The position numbers and the translations under genes were made by a program. Positions 1 to 7,900 of a stretch of 64,000 bases of DNA are shown piece by piece (the first letter of the stretch is position 1; each line of letters begins with the position of its first letter). The stretch comes from Paenibacillus faecis (GTDB lineage Bacteria > Bacillota > Bacilli > Paenibacillales > Paenibacillaceae). The notes beneath the pieces are model-generated. The model had not been told where the DNA came from. It worked only from the letters and a program-made list of their open reading frames with translations, and made no database searches. The stretch is taken from assembly GCF_008084145.1 (NCBI RefSeq), contig NZ_VSDO01000001.1:696840-760839 (forward strand), given 5' to 3'.

Positions 1-153
1 AAAAAAATCCAGGTCCGAATATTCGTCCAACCTTCCCAACTCCGACCCGACCGACCCCAAGCCCAGCAGCAGCAAGGCACCGTCCTTCCCTTCCAGCGAG
101 TTTCCGATTTCCTCCAGCCGGTTCAGCAGCAGTTCCCGTCTATTCATGGGCAC
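1..153 (-). CDS. Nucleotidyltransferase, N-terminal part (cut by window edge)
   Basis: The minus-strand frame encodes about 50 residues before the window ends. It holds a glycine-serine stretch followed by R-L-D-E-Y-S-D-L-D, which fits the GS...D-x-D nucleotide-binding motif of the polymerase-beta/aminoglycoside-type nucleotidyltransferase superfamily. The substrate cannot be told. Two starts are possible: GTG at 153, about 7 nt after a GGGAGG site, or ATG at 147. The spacing favours GTG. A minus-strand hairpin upstream separates it from the anti-sigma operon. Confidence 0.55.
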   Translation of the reverse strand, partial: MPMNRRELLLNRLEEIGNSLEGKDGALLLLGLGSVGSELGRLDEYSDLDFF

Positions 154-183
154 CAAGCAACCTCCCTTTCATTGACAAAATAG

Positions 184-223
184 AAAGGGCCCACCCTCGC
201 ATGAATTACGAGGATGAACCCTT
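184..223 (-). terminator. Terminator-like hairpin after the sigma/anti-sigma operon
   Basis: An imperfect stem pairs AAGGG and CCTCG with CGAGG and CCCTT, and on the minus strand it is followed by TTTCTATTTT. It lies after the last gene of the ECF operon and before the nucleotidyltransferase. A minus-strand TTGACA further upstream (about 288-293) could be a promoter, so an attenuator role for the nucleotidyltransferase is also possible. Confidence 0.45.
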
Positions 224-327
224 GGGTTACATTGCCTTCAATTTATAACAGAAATATCATAGCGTATGAAGAATGTCAAGTAATACATATCAGCCCCTTA
301 AATGGAATTCGGGAATGAGTGATGAGG

Positions 328-1308
328 TTATCTCACCTTTACCGTCATTTCCAGTTCTTTTATCTCTTGTTTCACGATCTCGCCGTTTTCGTCCAGTTTA
401 AACGCTCCGCTTGTTGCGCCCGGCTCCGCGTATTCGGGTTTGAAGGCCTTCATCGTAATCGACTTCACGTTTTTTCCCAACGGGCCGAGCAGGCAATTGT
501 AGTACATATCGCCGGCTTTGTTGTTCTCGTCGGTACCAAAGCTCGAAAGATCATCCAACCGGTTGCCTTGATCATCCACAAATTCATACATGAAATCGGA
601 AGGCTTGCCCTTTTCAAAGCCTTTCTCGATCAACTGAATTCGGGTTGAGGTGGAGGTTGCGTTTAATTGGCTCAGAACAACGGTACGACTGCCCAATTTT
701 TTACTTACATTCGGCTTCAAGACAATCGGTTTAGCCGTGCTTTTTTGCATCGAGAGGTCAAAAGTATAAGGCTTATCCACACCTTCCAGGGTGATCTTCG
801 CCGTCAGTTTGAACTTGTTCGGGAAGGTATACTGTTGTCCGCCAAGCCAGGAGGGGTCGGACATTTGAAGGACAGCCTGATCCGGCGTATTTCCCTTAAT
901 CTTCCTAAAGGTCGGTCTTTTGCTCATCGTGCCGCCCCCCAGTTCATAAATGTCTTTTCCGTCAATGAAGATCCGGATATCTTTGATTGCGCCCTTCTCC
1001 CAAAGCGTATCCTGGGTCTTTTCGTCAAATTTGGAGTCGGTGATACCGCCGACCAAATTTTTGCCGCTGCGTTTCAGGGAAATTTTAATGTAATTTCCGT
1101 CATAGAACGCCTCGCTCACACCGAGTGTAATGCCGTTCTGCGTAAGCTCCGCCGCTTTTCCCGCCTTCTGCGCCGCGGCGCTGTAAGCTGCGGAAGCCTT
1201 TCCGGCCGCCGAAGCATGGACGTCCGTTGCTGCCGTCACCCATCCCGCTCCACCAAGAAGCATCCCGGCTAGTGCGGCAGTGGTCATCACCTTATAAACC
1301 TTCTTCAT
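328..1308 (-). CDS. Secreted protein sharing the anti-sigma ectodomain (copy 2)
   Basis: This exported protein of about 326 residues has no catalytic motif that I recognise. Its N-terminus is a signal peptide (MKKVYK, hydrophobic stretch, AHAS-type cleavage region near residue 33). The remainder resembles the extracellular half of the DUF4179-type anti-sigma factor encoded upstream. Shared features include YDGNY, GGITDSKFD, EKGAI, IDGKDIY, a GGG loop and a C-terminal TSGxFKLDENGEI. The start at 1308 is chosen because GGAGG lies 8 nt before that ATG; an upstream in-frame ATG at 1338 lacks a site. It is a tandem paralogue of the gene just before it, 35 nt away, and is probably the last gene of the sigma operon. 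It lacks the cytoplasmic and membrane parts, so it cannot anchor a sigma factor. Confidence 0.75.
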   Translation of the reverse strand: MKKVYKVMTTAALAGMLLGGAGWVTAATDVHASAAGKASAAYSAAAQKAGKAAELTQNGITLGVSEAFYDGNYIKISLKRSGKNLVGGITDSKFDEKTQDTLWEKGAIKDIRIFIDGKDIYELGGGTMSKRPTFRKIKGNTPDQAVLQMSDPSWLGGQQYTFPNKFKLTAKITLEGVDKPYTFDLSMQKSTAKPIVLKPNVSKKLGSRTVVLSQLNATSTSTRIQLIEKGFEKGKPSDFMYEFVDDQGNRLDDLSSFGTDENNKAGDMYYNCLLGPLGKNVKSITMKAFKPEYAEPGATSGAFKLDENGEIVKQEIKELEMTVKVR

Positions 1309-1343
1309 CTTAAAATCCTCCGATTCACGTAATTTCAATTCAA

Positions 1344-2321
1344 CTACTTCACCTTTACCGTCATTTCCAGTTCTTTTACCTCTTGTTTCACGATCTCGCC
1401 ATTTTCGTCCAGTTTAAAGAGTCCGCTTGTTGCGCCCGGTTCCATAAATTCAGGTTTGTAGGCCTTTATCGTAATCGACTTCGCGTCTTTCTCCAGAGCA
1501 CTCAGCACATAATCTTCGTACATATCGCCGTCTTTGTTGTTCTCATCGGTGCCCATTCCCGAAAGAGTTTCCAGCTTACGCCCTTGATCATCCACAAATT
1601 CAAACATGATGTCGGAAGGCTTGCCCTTTTCATAGCCTTTCTGAATCAACAGAACACGGGTAGAGGTCGAAGTCAGATTCAATTTGCTAAGGTTATAAGT
1701 CAGCTTGCCCGATGTTTTCGTTAAATTCGGCTTCAGGACTATCGGGGATCCCGTGCTTTTTTGCATCGCCAGCTCAAAAGTGTACGGTTTCTCCACGCCT
1801 TCCAGGGTGATCTTGGCGGTCAATTTGAACTTGTCCGGGAAGGCATATTGTTGACCGCCGAGCCAGGAAGGATCGCTTAATTCAACGATAGCAGCGTCTG
1901 GCGTAGGTCCTGGCCGCCAACCCAGGCTCGGTCTTTTGCCGAGAGATCCTCCACCGATCGTATAGATGTCTTTGCCGTCAATAAAGATCTGAATAGCTTT
2001 GATTGCCCCCTTCTCACGGATATATTCCTGGCTCTTTTCATCAAATTTGGAGTCGGTGATACCGCCGATTAGTCCCTGACCGCTGCGCTTCACCGAAATT
2101 TTGAGGTAATTCCCGTCATACTGTGCCTCGCTTACCCCAAGCGTAATCCCGTTTTGCGTAATCTCGGGCGTTTTTCCGGCCTTCTGCTCCGCGGCGCTGT
2201 AGCCCGTATTGGCCTGAGCCGCCGAAGCATGAACGTCCGTTGCTGCCGTCACCCATCCCGCTCCGCCAAGAATCATTCCCGCCAACGCGGCTGTCGTCAT
2301 CACTTTATATCCTTTTTTCAT
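1344..2321 (-). CDS. Secreted protein sharing the anti-sigma ectodomain (copy 1)
   Basis: This 325-residue exported protein is very similar to the next gene over almost its whole length, including an almost identical signal peptide (MKKGYKVMTTAALAGM) and the C-terminal ELEMTVKV ending. Both match the ectodomain of the anti-sigma factor upstream, 21 nt away. The family is the DUF4179/DUF5643-like group seen with ECF sigma factors in Bacilli; I infer this from pattern and position. The two copies look like a recent tandem duplication. Free secreted copies of a sensor domain could bind the same signal as the membrane anti-sigma factor. Function is otherwise unknown. Confidence 0.75.
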   Translation of the reverse strand: MKKGYKVMTTAALAGMILGGAGWVTAATDVHASAAQANTGYSAAEQKAGKTPEITQNGITLGVSEAQYDGNYLKISVKRSGQGLIGGITDSKFDEKSQEYIREKGAIKAIQIFIDGKDIYTIGGGSLGKRPSLGWRPGPTPDAAIVELSDPSWLGGQQYAFPDKFKLTAKITLEGVEKPYTFELAMQKSTGSPIVLKPNLTKTSGKLTYNLSKLNLTSTSTRVLLIQKGYEKGKPSDIMFEFVDDQGRKLETLSGMGTDENNKDGDMYEDYVLSALEKDAKSITIKAYKPEFMEPGATSGLFKLDENGEIVKQEVKELEMTVKVK

Positions 2322-2342
2322 TTTTTAAGCCCTCCAGATTTT

Positions 2343-3542
2343 TTAATTTTGAAGATCATATAATTTTTCCAATCCGGTCCGATCCACCGGGATAGTGATT
2401 TCCAGTTCTTTTATATAATTTTTGATAATTTCGCCGTCAGAATCGAGTTTGAATCTTCCCGAAACCGCCCCCGGGATCTCCATCTCAGGCAGGAACGCTT
2501 TAATTGTTACCGATGCCGGCACATCGGTAAATCGGTCGAACAAAAATTCGCTGATCATTTCGTTTTCGCCCTTGAATACCCCCACGCCGCTCACATGATC
2601 GAGTTCCCTGCCTTGATCGTCCCAAACCTCAAAGATCAGATGATGTCTTAAAAGCCTGGCCGCTTTATCACTGGATAGGACGCTCAGCCTTACTTTGGTT
2701 GTGATCGGGGTGAACTGGATTTGTTCAATCGTAACCTTGTTTCCTTTCCACTCCCTTGTATCCAGGGGAGATAGCGCCAGCGTATCCGCATTTTTACGAA
2801 TGGGAAGTTCAAAAGCGAAGGGCTCGGAAATGCCCTCCAGCCGGAATTCGATATTCAACTGAAACTCGTCCGGTAAAATGGGGATTTCGTCCAATGTCGG
2901 AAAAGCGGTCAGTTCGTAGATGGCTGAATTCCGGTCGGGAGTCTTCTTCCCCCCCCAGTGGAGTTTTCTTCCGCCCCCAAAGTCATAAATCGATTCCCCA
3001 TCGATATATACGTCAACCGAATTAATTGCACCCTCGGGATAAATCTCCGGCTTCCCGTTCCCGGTAAATTTGGCGTCACGAATCCCGGCGGCGAACCCTC
3101 CGCCTTCGCGCGTTACGGCCAAAGATAACCGGGTTCCGTCATAGACCAATTGCGGAATGCGGAGCGTGACTCCCTCATGGGTCACGCTGGCATCGAGTTT
3201 AGCCGCAAGTCCTCTTTCGTCTGCCGTCCGCAGCCCCAGATCGCCGGCCAGCTTGAAAATACTGCCGATCAGCGGAATATTCTTCATCGATTCCGCCATC
3301 GCCGGCGAGACCATGGCGCCGCCCAGGCCGGCGACCAGAATGATCGCGGCGGCCGAGGCCGCAACCAAGGCGATCCTGCGAGTCTTGCGGAACCCGGGGG
3401 TTCGGCCGCTTCTGTCCTGCATCGGAAGGTCGGCCAAGGAGGCATAGACTTCATCCTGCCGGCGGCGGACGATTTCGGGAACCTCGGGCAGCGGTTCTTT
3501 GCCGATTTCCCGCAGTTCTTTTTCAACATCACATACTTTCAT
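2343..3542 (-). CDS. Membrane anti-sigma factor, DUF4179-like
   Basis: The protein has 399 residues. A charged cytoplasmic head (about 1-52) is followed by RRI and one hydrophobic segment (about 54-80), then an extracellular domain of about 300 residues. This is the layout of DUF4179 anti-sigma factors, which hold their ECF sigma factor at the membrane until a signal arrives. The start overlaps the end of the sigma gene by 14 nt, so the two are probably translationally coupled. The two genes downstream repeat its ectodomain as free secreted proteins. The signal sensed is unknown. Confidence 0.8.
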   Translation of the reverse strand: MKVCDVEKELREIGKEPLPEVPEIVRRRQDEVYASLADLPMQDRSGRTPGFRKTRRIALVAASAAAIILVAGLGGAMVSPAMAESMKNIPLIGSIFKLAGDLGLRTADERGLAAKLDASVTHEGVTLRIPQLVYDGTRLSLAVTREGGGFAAGIRDAKFTGNGKPEIYPEGAINSVDVYIDGESIYDFGGGRKLHWGGKKTPDRNSAIYELTAFPTLDEIPILPDEFQLNIEFRLEGISEPFAFELPIRKNADTLALSPLDTREWKGNKVTIEQIQFTPITTKVRLSVLSSDKAARLLRHHLIFEVWDDQGRELDHVSGVGVFKGENEMISEFLFDRFTDVPASVTIKAFLPEMEIPGAVSGRFKLDSDGEIIKNYIKELEITIPVDRTGLEKLYDLQN

Positions 3543-4086
3543 AAGCCAGCTCCCCCTTCCGAATTTGCTTTACTTCATCGGCCAATATGCCCCGGGCTCT
3601 GTGCAGGCGCGCCCTAACGGCTCCGTCGGAAATATCCAGCACACTGGCGATCTGTTTGATCGGCAAATCCTGATAATAAAATAAATGGATAACGATCCGC
3701 AGAGATTCATCCAGATTTTCCACGGCTTCCCGAAGATCGAGCCTGCGGCTGTCTTCGTAATAAGGCGCCGAGCGATCCGTTTCCGCAATCTCCGGCAACT
3801 CCGCCATAACGACGGTTCTTTTGCGCATCCGCAACAACTGGTTACACTCGTTGATTAAAATGCGGATAACCCAGGTTTTAAAATATTTTGGCTTTCGCAA
3901 TGTCGACATTGATTTATACGCCTTGAGCGTCGTTTCCTGAAACGCATCCGCACAGTCTTCATCACGTCCCACAATGGACTTCGCCAAGCTGTACAGTTCG
4001 GGTTCCAGCCTCCGGAACAGCCGGATAAACGCCTCACGATCTCCCCGCTGCGCTCGCTTGACTTCCAGTTCCATATCTTGCTGCAC
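3529..4086 (-). CDS. ECF-type RNA polymerase sigma factor
   Basis: The product is a sigma-70 factor of about 185 residues. Region 2 contains the DAFQETTLKAY segment (core and -10 recognition). Region 4 has LPIKQIASVLDIS-DGAVRARLHRAR, a typical -35-binding helix-turn-helix. I place the start at GTG 4086, because GGAG lies 9 nt upstream; the in-frame ATG at 4095 directly abuts the Shine-Dalgarno site. The gene overlaps the anti-sigma gene by 14 nt and heads the four-gene operon. A possible autoregulated promoter (AAC near -35, GTC near -10) can be read on the minus strand at about 4121-4151, but this is weak. Confidence 0.9.
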   Translation of the reverse strand: MQQDMELEVKRAQRGDREAFIRLFRRLEPELYSLAKSIVGRDEDCADAFQETTLKAYKSMSTLRKPKYFKTWVIRILINECNQLLRMRKRTVVMAELPEIAETDRSAPYYEDSRRLDLREAVENLDESLRIVIHLFYYQDLPIKQIASVLDISDGAVRARLHRARGILADEVKQIRKGELAYESM

Positions 4087-4218
4087 GAATTTCATCTCCT
4101 TTTGAGGGCCCTCTGTAAGATTAGATGGACCAGTACATCAAAATGTTATATTAGCGAAAAAAATAATTTGTCATCTTGGAGAAAATTGTTCTGTCCCCGC
4201 TACGCCCTCGTAAAAAAA

Positions 4219-4260
4219 GTGATTGAAATCACCTGGCCGTCTTGCCGCTGGCGTTATGCT
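4219..4260 (+). promoter_or_regulatory. Fnr-type box and -10 element of the hcp promoter
   Basis: GTGATT-GA-AATCAC (4219-4232) is a perfect inverted repeat and matches the GTGA-N6-TCAC core of Fnr/CRP-family sites. A -10-like TATGCT lies at 4255-4260, which puts transcription start near 4267. The box is then centred at -41.5, the classic class II activator position. No good -35 hexamer is needed in that arrangement. This fits anaerobic activation of hcp. Confidence 0.7.
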
Positions 4261-4315
4261 TCTGGATGTCAGGTATATGCTTCCACTATATTTTTCCATA
4301 GGAGGTTGTTTTAAG

Positions 4316-6001
4316 ATGACCACATCCGCATCCCCTGTTGGCACCCAGCAGCCATCCATGTTTTGTTTTCAGTGTCAGGAGTCGGCCGGAGGAACCGGCT
4401 GCACGATTAAAGGCGTCTGCGGGAAACCGCATGATGTCGCCAACCTGCAGGATTTGCTGATCTATGTATTGAAAGGCATATCGTTTCTTTCGATCGGGCC
4501 ACATCTCCCCGATGCGTTGGAGCGGCAGGTGTCCGTCTTTATCATGGACTCGTTATTTGCTACGATTACGAACGCCAATTTTGACCGCGACGTGTTCATC
4601 GCCAAAATCCGGGAAGCGCTCGCGCTGCGGGCCGACGTCCGAAGCCACTGGGACGAACGGCACTCCGGCGACGGCGCGGCGCTTCCCGATGCCGCGGTTT
4701 GGCTGGCTGACGACGAAGCCTCGTTTGACGCCAAGGCCAAGCAAGTCGGCGTCCTCGCCACAACCGATCCGGACATCCGCTCTTTGCGCGAACTGCTGAC
4801 ATACGGCCTTAAAGGTATGGCCGCTTATACGTATCATGCACTTCACCTGAACCATGCCGATGCGAACATCGATTTGTTTATGCGCCAGGCCCTCGCCGCC
4901 ACTCTGGACGATTCCTTAAGCGCGGACGATCTCGTCGCTTTGGTCATGGAGACGGGCAAATTCGGCGTGGAAGCCATGTCCTTGCTCGATCGGGCCAATA
5001 CCGGAACCTATGGGCATCCGGAAGTAACCCGGGTGAATATCGGCGTTCGCAACCGGCCGGGCATCCTCATCAGCGGGCATGACTTGAAAGACTTGGAGGA
5101 ATTGCTGCGGCAAACCGAGGGTACCGGGGTCGATGTGTACACGCATAGTGAAATGCTTCCGGCCCATTACTATCCGGCCTTCAAGAAATACGAGCATTTC
5201 GTCGGCAATTACGGGAACGCCTGGTGGCAGCAAACGACGGAATTCGCCGCGTTCAACGGGCCGATTCTGATGACCACCAACTGTATCGTCCCGCCAAAAT
5301 CCAGCTACATCGACCGGATCTATACGACCGGTAACACCGGATATCCCGGCGTACGGCATATTCCGGAAGGTCCGGAAGGGCAGCCGAAGGACTTCTCGGG
5401 AATCATCGCCCACGCCAAGCGGTGCAGCCCGCCCACCGAGCTTGAGAGCGGCGAAATCGTCGGCGGCTTTGCCCATCATACCGTAACCGGGATCGCCGAT
5501 CAGGTCGTGGATGCCGTGAAGACCGGCGCAATCCGGCGCTTTTTCGTCATGGCCGGCTGCGACGGACGGATGAAGTCGCGCAACTATTACACGGAATTCG
5601 CCCGGGAACTTCCCGGAGATACGGTCATTTTGACCGCCGGGTGCGCGAAGTATAAATACAACAAGCTCGATTTGGGTGAAATCGGCGGGATTCCCCGCGT
5701 TCTGGACGCCGGACAATGCAACGACTCCTATTCCCTGGCCGTCATCGCTCTGAAACTGAAGGAGATTTTGGGCCTTGAGGATATCAACGAGCTGCCGATT
5801 TCGTACAATATCGCCTGGTACGAGCAAAAAGCGGTGATCGTCCTGCTCGCCCTGCTCTACCTCGGCGTCAAAAACATCCACCTGGGTCCGACGCTCCCCG
5901 CGTTCCTTTCGCCGAACGTGGCCAACATCCTGGTTGAGAAATTCGGCATCGGCGGGATTACGAACGTCGAGGACGATATGAAAATGTTCCTGGGCGCGTA
6001 A
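4316..6001 (+). CDS. hcp: Hybrid cluster protein / hydroxylamine reductase
   Basis: This 561-residue cytoplasmic iron-sulfur protein is a hybrid cluster protein, a family linked to hydroxylamine reduction and NO detoxification under low oxygen. N-terminal cysteines C17, C20, C29 and C35 (CX2CX8CX5C) fit the class I cluster pattern. Hybrid-cluster ligands are visible in [45 protein letters not shown] and [10 protein letters not shown]. The start at 4316 has AGGAGG about 9 nt upstream; a longer frame to 4223 would run through the promoter. It is a single gene with an Fnr-type promoter and a hairpin just after it. No hcr reductase gene is adjacent. Confidence 0.95.
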   Translation: MTTSASPVGTQQPSMFCFQCQESAGGTGCTIKGVCGKPHDVANLQDLLIYVLKGISFLSIGPHLPDALERQVSVFIMDSLFATITNANFDRDVFIAKIREALALRADVRSHWDERHSGDGAALPDAAVWLADDEASFDAKAKQVGVLATTDPDIRSLRELLTYGLKGMAAYTYHALHLNHADANIDLFMRQALAATLDDSLSADDLVALVMETGKFGVEAMSLLDRANTGTYGHPEVTRVNIGVRNRPGILISGHDLKDLEELLRQTEGTGVDVYTHSEMLPAHYYPAFKKYEHFVGNYGNAWWQQTTEFAAFNGPILMTTNCIVPPKSSYIDRIYTTGNTGYPGVRHIPEGPEGQPKDFSGIIAHAKRCSPPTELESGEIVGGFAHHTVTGIADQVVDAVKTGAIRRFFVMAGCDGRMKSRNYYTEFARELPGDTVILTAGCAKYKYNKLDLGEIGGIPRVLDAGQCNDSYSLAVIALKLKEILGLEDINELPISYNIAWYEQKAVIVLLALLYLGVKNIHLGPTLPAFLSPNVANILVEKFGIGGITNVEDDMKMFLGA

Positions 6002-6036
6002 CAGCCAATCATTCTATTATGCGGTAGGCACAAAGA

Positions 6037-6070
6037 AAAGGCTACGATGAATGGAATCATCGTAGCCTTT
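6037..6070. terminator. Bidirectional terminator between hcp and the ABC exporter
   Basis: GGCTACGATGA pairs with TCATCGTAGCC around a short loop, with an A-rich left flank and a T-rich right flank. It can end hcp on the plus strand and the exporter operon on the minus strand, where TTTTCTTTG follows. Confidence 0.75.
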
Positions 6071-6120
6071 CGGTTTGAAACGCCCGTTTTCTTTGCCGCT
6101 CAACAAGTCTAGCTTTGCAA

Positions 6121-7896
6121 TTACTCAACCACATACCACTTTCTCTGGGATTCAAACATTTTTTTATATTCGCCATCCCTACTAATAAGTTCACTGTGCT
6201 TGCCGTCCTGTACAATCCTGCCGTCCTTTAATACGATAATTCTATCGGCGATCCGAACCGAACCCAACCTGTGAGTCACGATGATTGCGGTTTTGTCTTG
6301 GCAGATTTTCGCAAAGTCGTTATAAAGCCGTGTTTCCTCCAAAGGGTCAATAGCTGACGTGGGTTCATCCAAAATCATCAAATCACTATCCCTAAATAAT
6401 CCGCGTGCAATGGCAATCCGTTGCCATTGACCGCCGGATATCTCTGTCCCGTCAAAATCGCGCCCAAGCATCGGGTTTAAACCGCCCCTATAGCTTTCGT
6501 CTTTCAAAATCACCCCCGATTTATCGCAAATATCCATGAGCATCGCTTCGTCTGTAGGCTTGTCCATTTGACTGATGATCAAATTTTCCCGCACCGTCAT
6601 ATTATATTTGCAATATTTTTGAAAGACAGCGGACGTATGATCATAACTCAAATTTTTAACAGGCACATCTCCATAAGTGACTTCTCCTTGAGACGCCTCA
6701 TATAATCCCATAATTACTCTGCATAATGTTGTCTTGCCGCTGCCGTTTTCACCGACGATCGCCAAAGTCTGGCCGCTGGGTATCGTTAAACTGATATTTT
6801 CCAAGGCCATCTTGTCAGTCATTGGATAGCTGAAACTTACATTGCTCAATTTAATATCAACTTTTTGAGGCCTTGGCATCCTTTTTTCAGGTTCATTCCT
6901 CTCATTGACGAAGTCCAAGAAGTTTTCAACAGTTCCCACATTTTCGGATGCCCAACCGATCCTTTCGGAAACTAGTTCGCTCATAAAACTATAAAGTCTG
7001 TAAATCGAGGCCAGTACGGCCGCAAACGCCCCAACGGAAATTTCTTGATTCATGACAAATATAAAAAGCATATAGATGATCATGCCGTAACCTATGACAG
7101 TTACAATATCCAAAATCAGATTTAGCAGATTTTTTTTAAGCTGAGCTATAAAAACAAGCCGATTTAACTTTTTGAGAGAAGAGGTGTACAAATTGGTAAA
7201 GAAATCCGTTGCCCCAAGCAGCCTCGTCTCTTTAAAGAACTCCTTGTCTGTCATGCATCTTTCATAGTTCTCATATTCTCTTCGGATCGGAGCCGATTGT
7301 TCCTCCAATTTTTTAAACGAGAGGATTTGCGCAAACTTAGAAAGAATACAGGGGATGAAGACGATCACAATACTTAGACCTAGAATAGGTTTTAGAGTGA
7401 ACAGATACCACCCCATAAAACTAAAATAAATCGTATAGAAAAATACCAAGTCCAAAAGAGTTAAACATACCCAAACCAAGTTTTGGCTTCCTGCTATAGC
7501 TTTATTAATAAAGTCCAGACGATGAGTGTCCTCAAATTCAACCACATTTAATCTATCTATACTTTGATGAATGAGTCCGTTCGTTCGTTTGCCAACGCTT
7601 TTATTGAGAATGAGTGCATGGCAATTATCCACCCCGTTCATGAGTTGACATAATGCATACGACAATCCCATACCCATTAAATACAAAATAGCGGTGCCCA
7701 AATCGATTTTATCCGCAACGAAATTTTGAGCCGCGTCAAAAAACTTTTGCATGAATACTACTTGCAGAGCCCATGACGCACCGTGAACGGTTGTAAAGAA
7801 AACATGCAACAAAAACATGGAAGGATTCGCTTCAAACATGATTTTTATGCCCTTAAGGCTGTTGATTAAAAAGCCTTTACTCTTCATTTTTCCCAT
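6121..7896 (-). CDS. ABC exporter half-transporter, second subunit
   Basis: This is a fused membrane domain and ATPase of about 591 residues. Several membrane segments lie in the first 330 residues. The C-terminal ATPase has Walker A GENGSGKTT, signature SGGQWQR, Walker B LMILDEPTSAIDP and H-loop VTHRLGS. The start at 7896 is preceded by a GAAGGTGAAGG site and lies 4 nt after the stop of the other subunit; a longer frame to 7965 would overlap that gene. The two half-transporters probably pair as a heterodimer. The SGGQWQR variant is often seen in exporters found with peptide clusters, but no precursor peptide is visible. The pair is visibly richer in A and T than its neighbours, suggesting transfer. 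Substrate unknown. Confidence 0.85.
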   Translation of the reverse strand: MGKMKSKGFLINSLKGIKIMFEANPSMFLLHVFFTTVHGASWALQVVFMQKFFDAAQNFVADKIDLGTAILYLMGMGLSYALCQLMNGVDNCHALILNKSVGKRTNGLIHQSIDRLNVVEFEDTHRLDFINKAIAGSQNLVWVCLTLLDLVFFYTIYFSFMGWYLFTLKPILGLSIVIVFIPCILSKFAQILSFKKLEEQSAPIRREYENYERCMTDKEFFKETRLLGATDFFTNLYTSSLKKLNRLVFIAQLKKNLLNLILDIVTVIGYGMIIYMLFIFVMNQEISVGAFAAVLASIYRLYSFMSELVSERIGWASENVGTVENFLDFVNERNEPEKRMPRPQKVDIKLSNVSFSYPMTDKMALENISLTIPSGQTLAIVGENGSGKTTLCRVIMGLYEASQGEVTYGDVPVKNLSYDHTSAVFQKYCKYNMTVRENLIISQMDKPTDEAMLMDICDKSGVILKDESYRGGLNPMLGRDFDGTEISGGQWQRIAIARGLFRDSDLMILDEPTSAIDPLEETRLYNDFAKICQDKTAIIVTHRLGSVRIADRIIVLKDGRIVQDGKHSELISRDGEYKKMFESQRKWYVVE

Positions 7897-7900
7897 ACTT

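Noticed and set aside
4916..5881. Long antisense frame inside hcp (321 codons)
   Set aside because: It is a codon-bias shadow of hcp with no ribosome site or recognisable motif.
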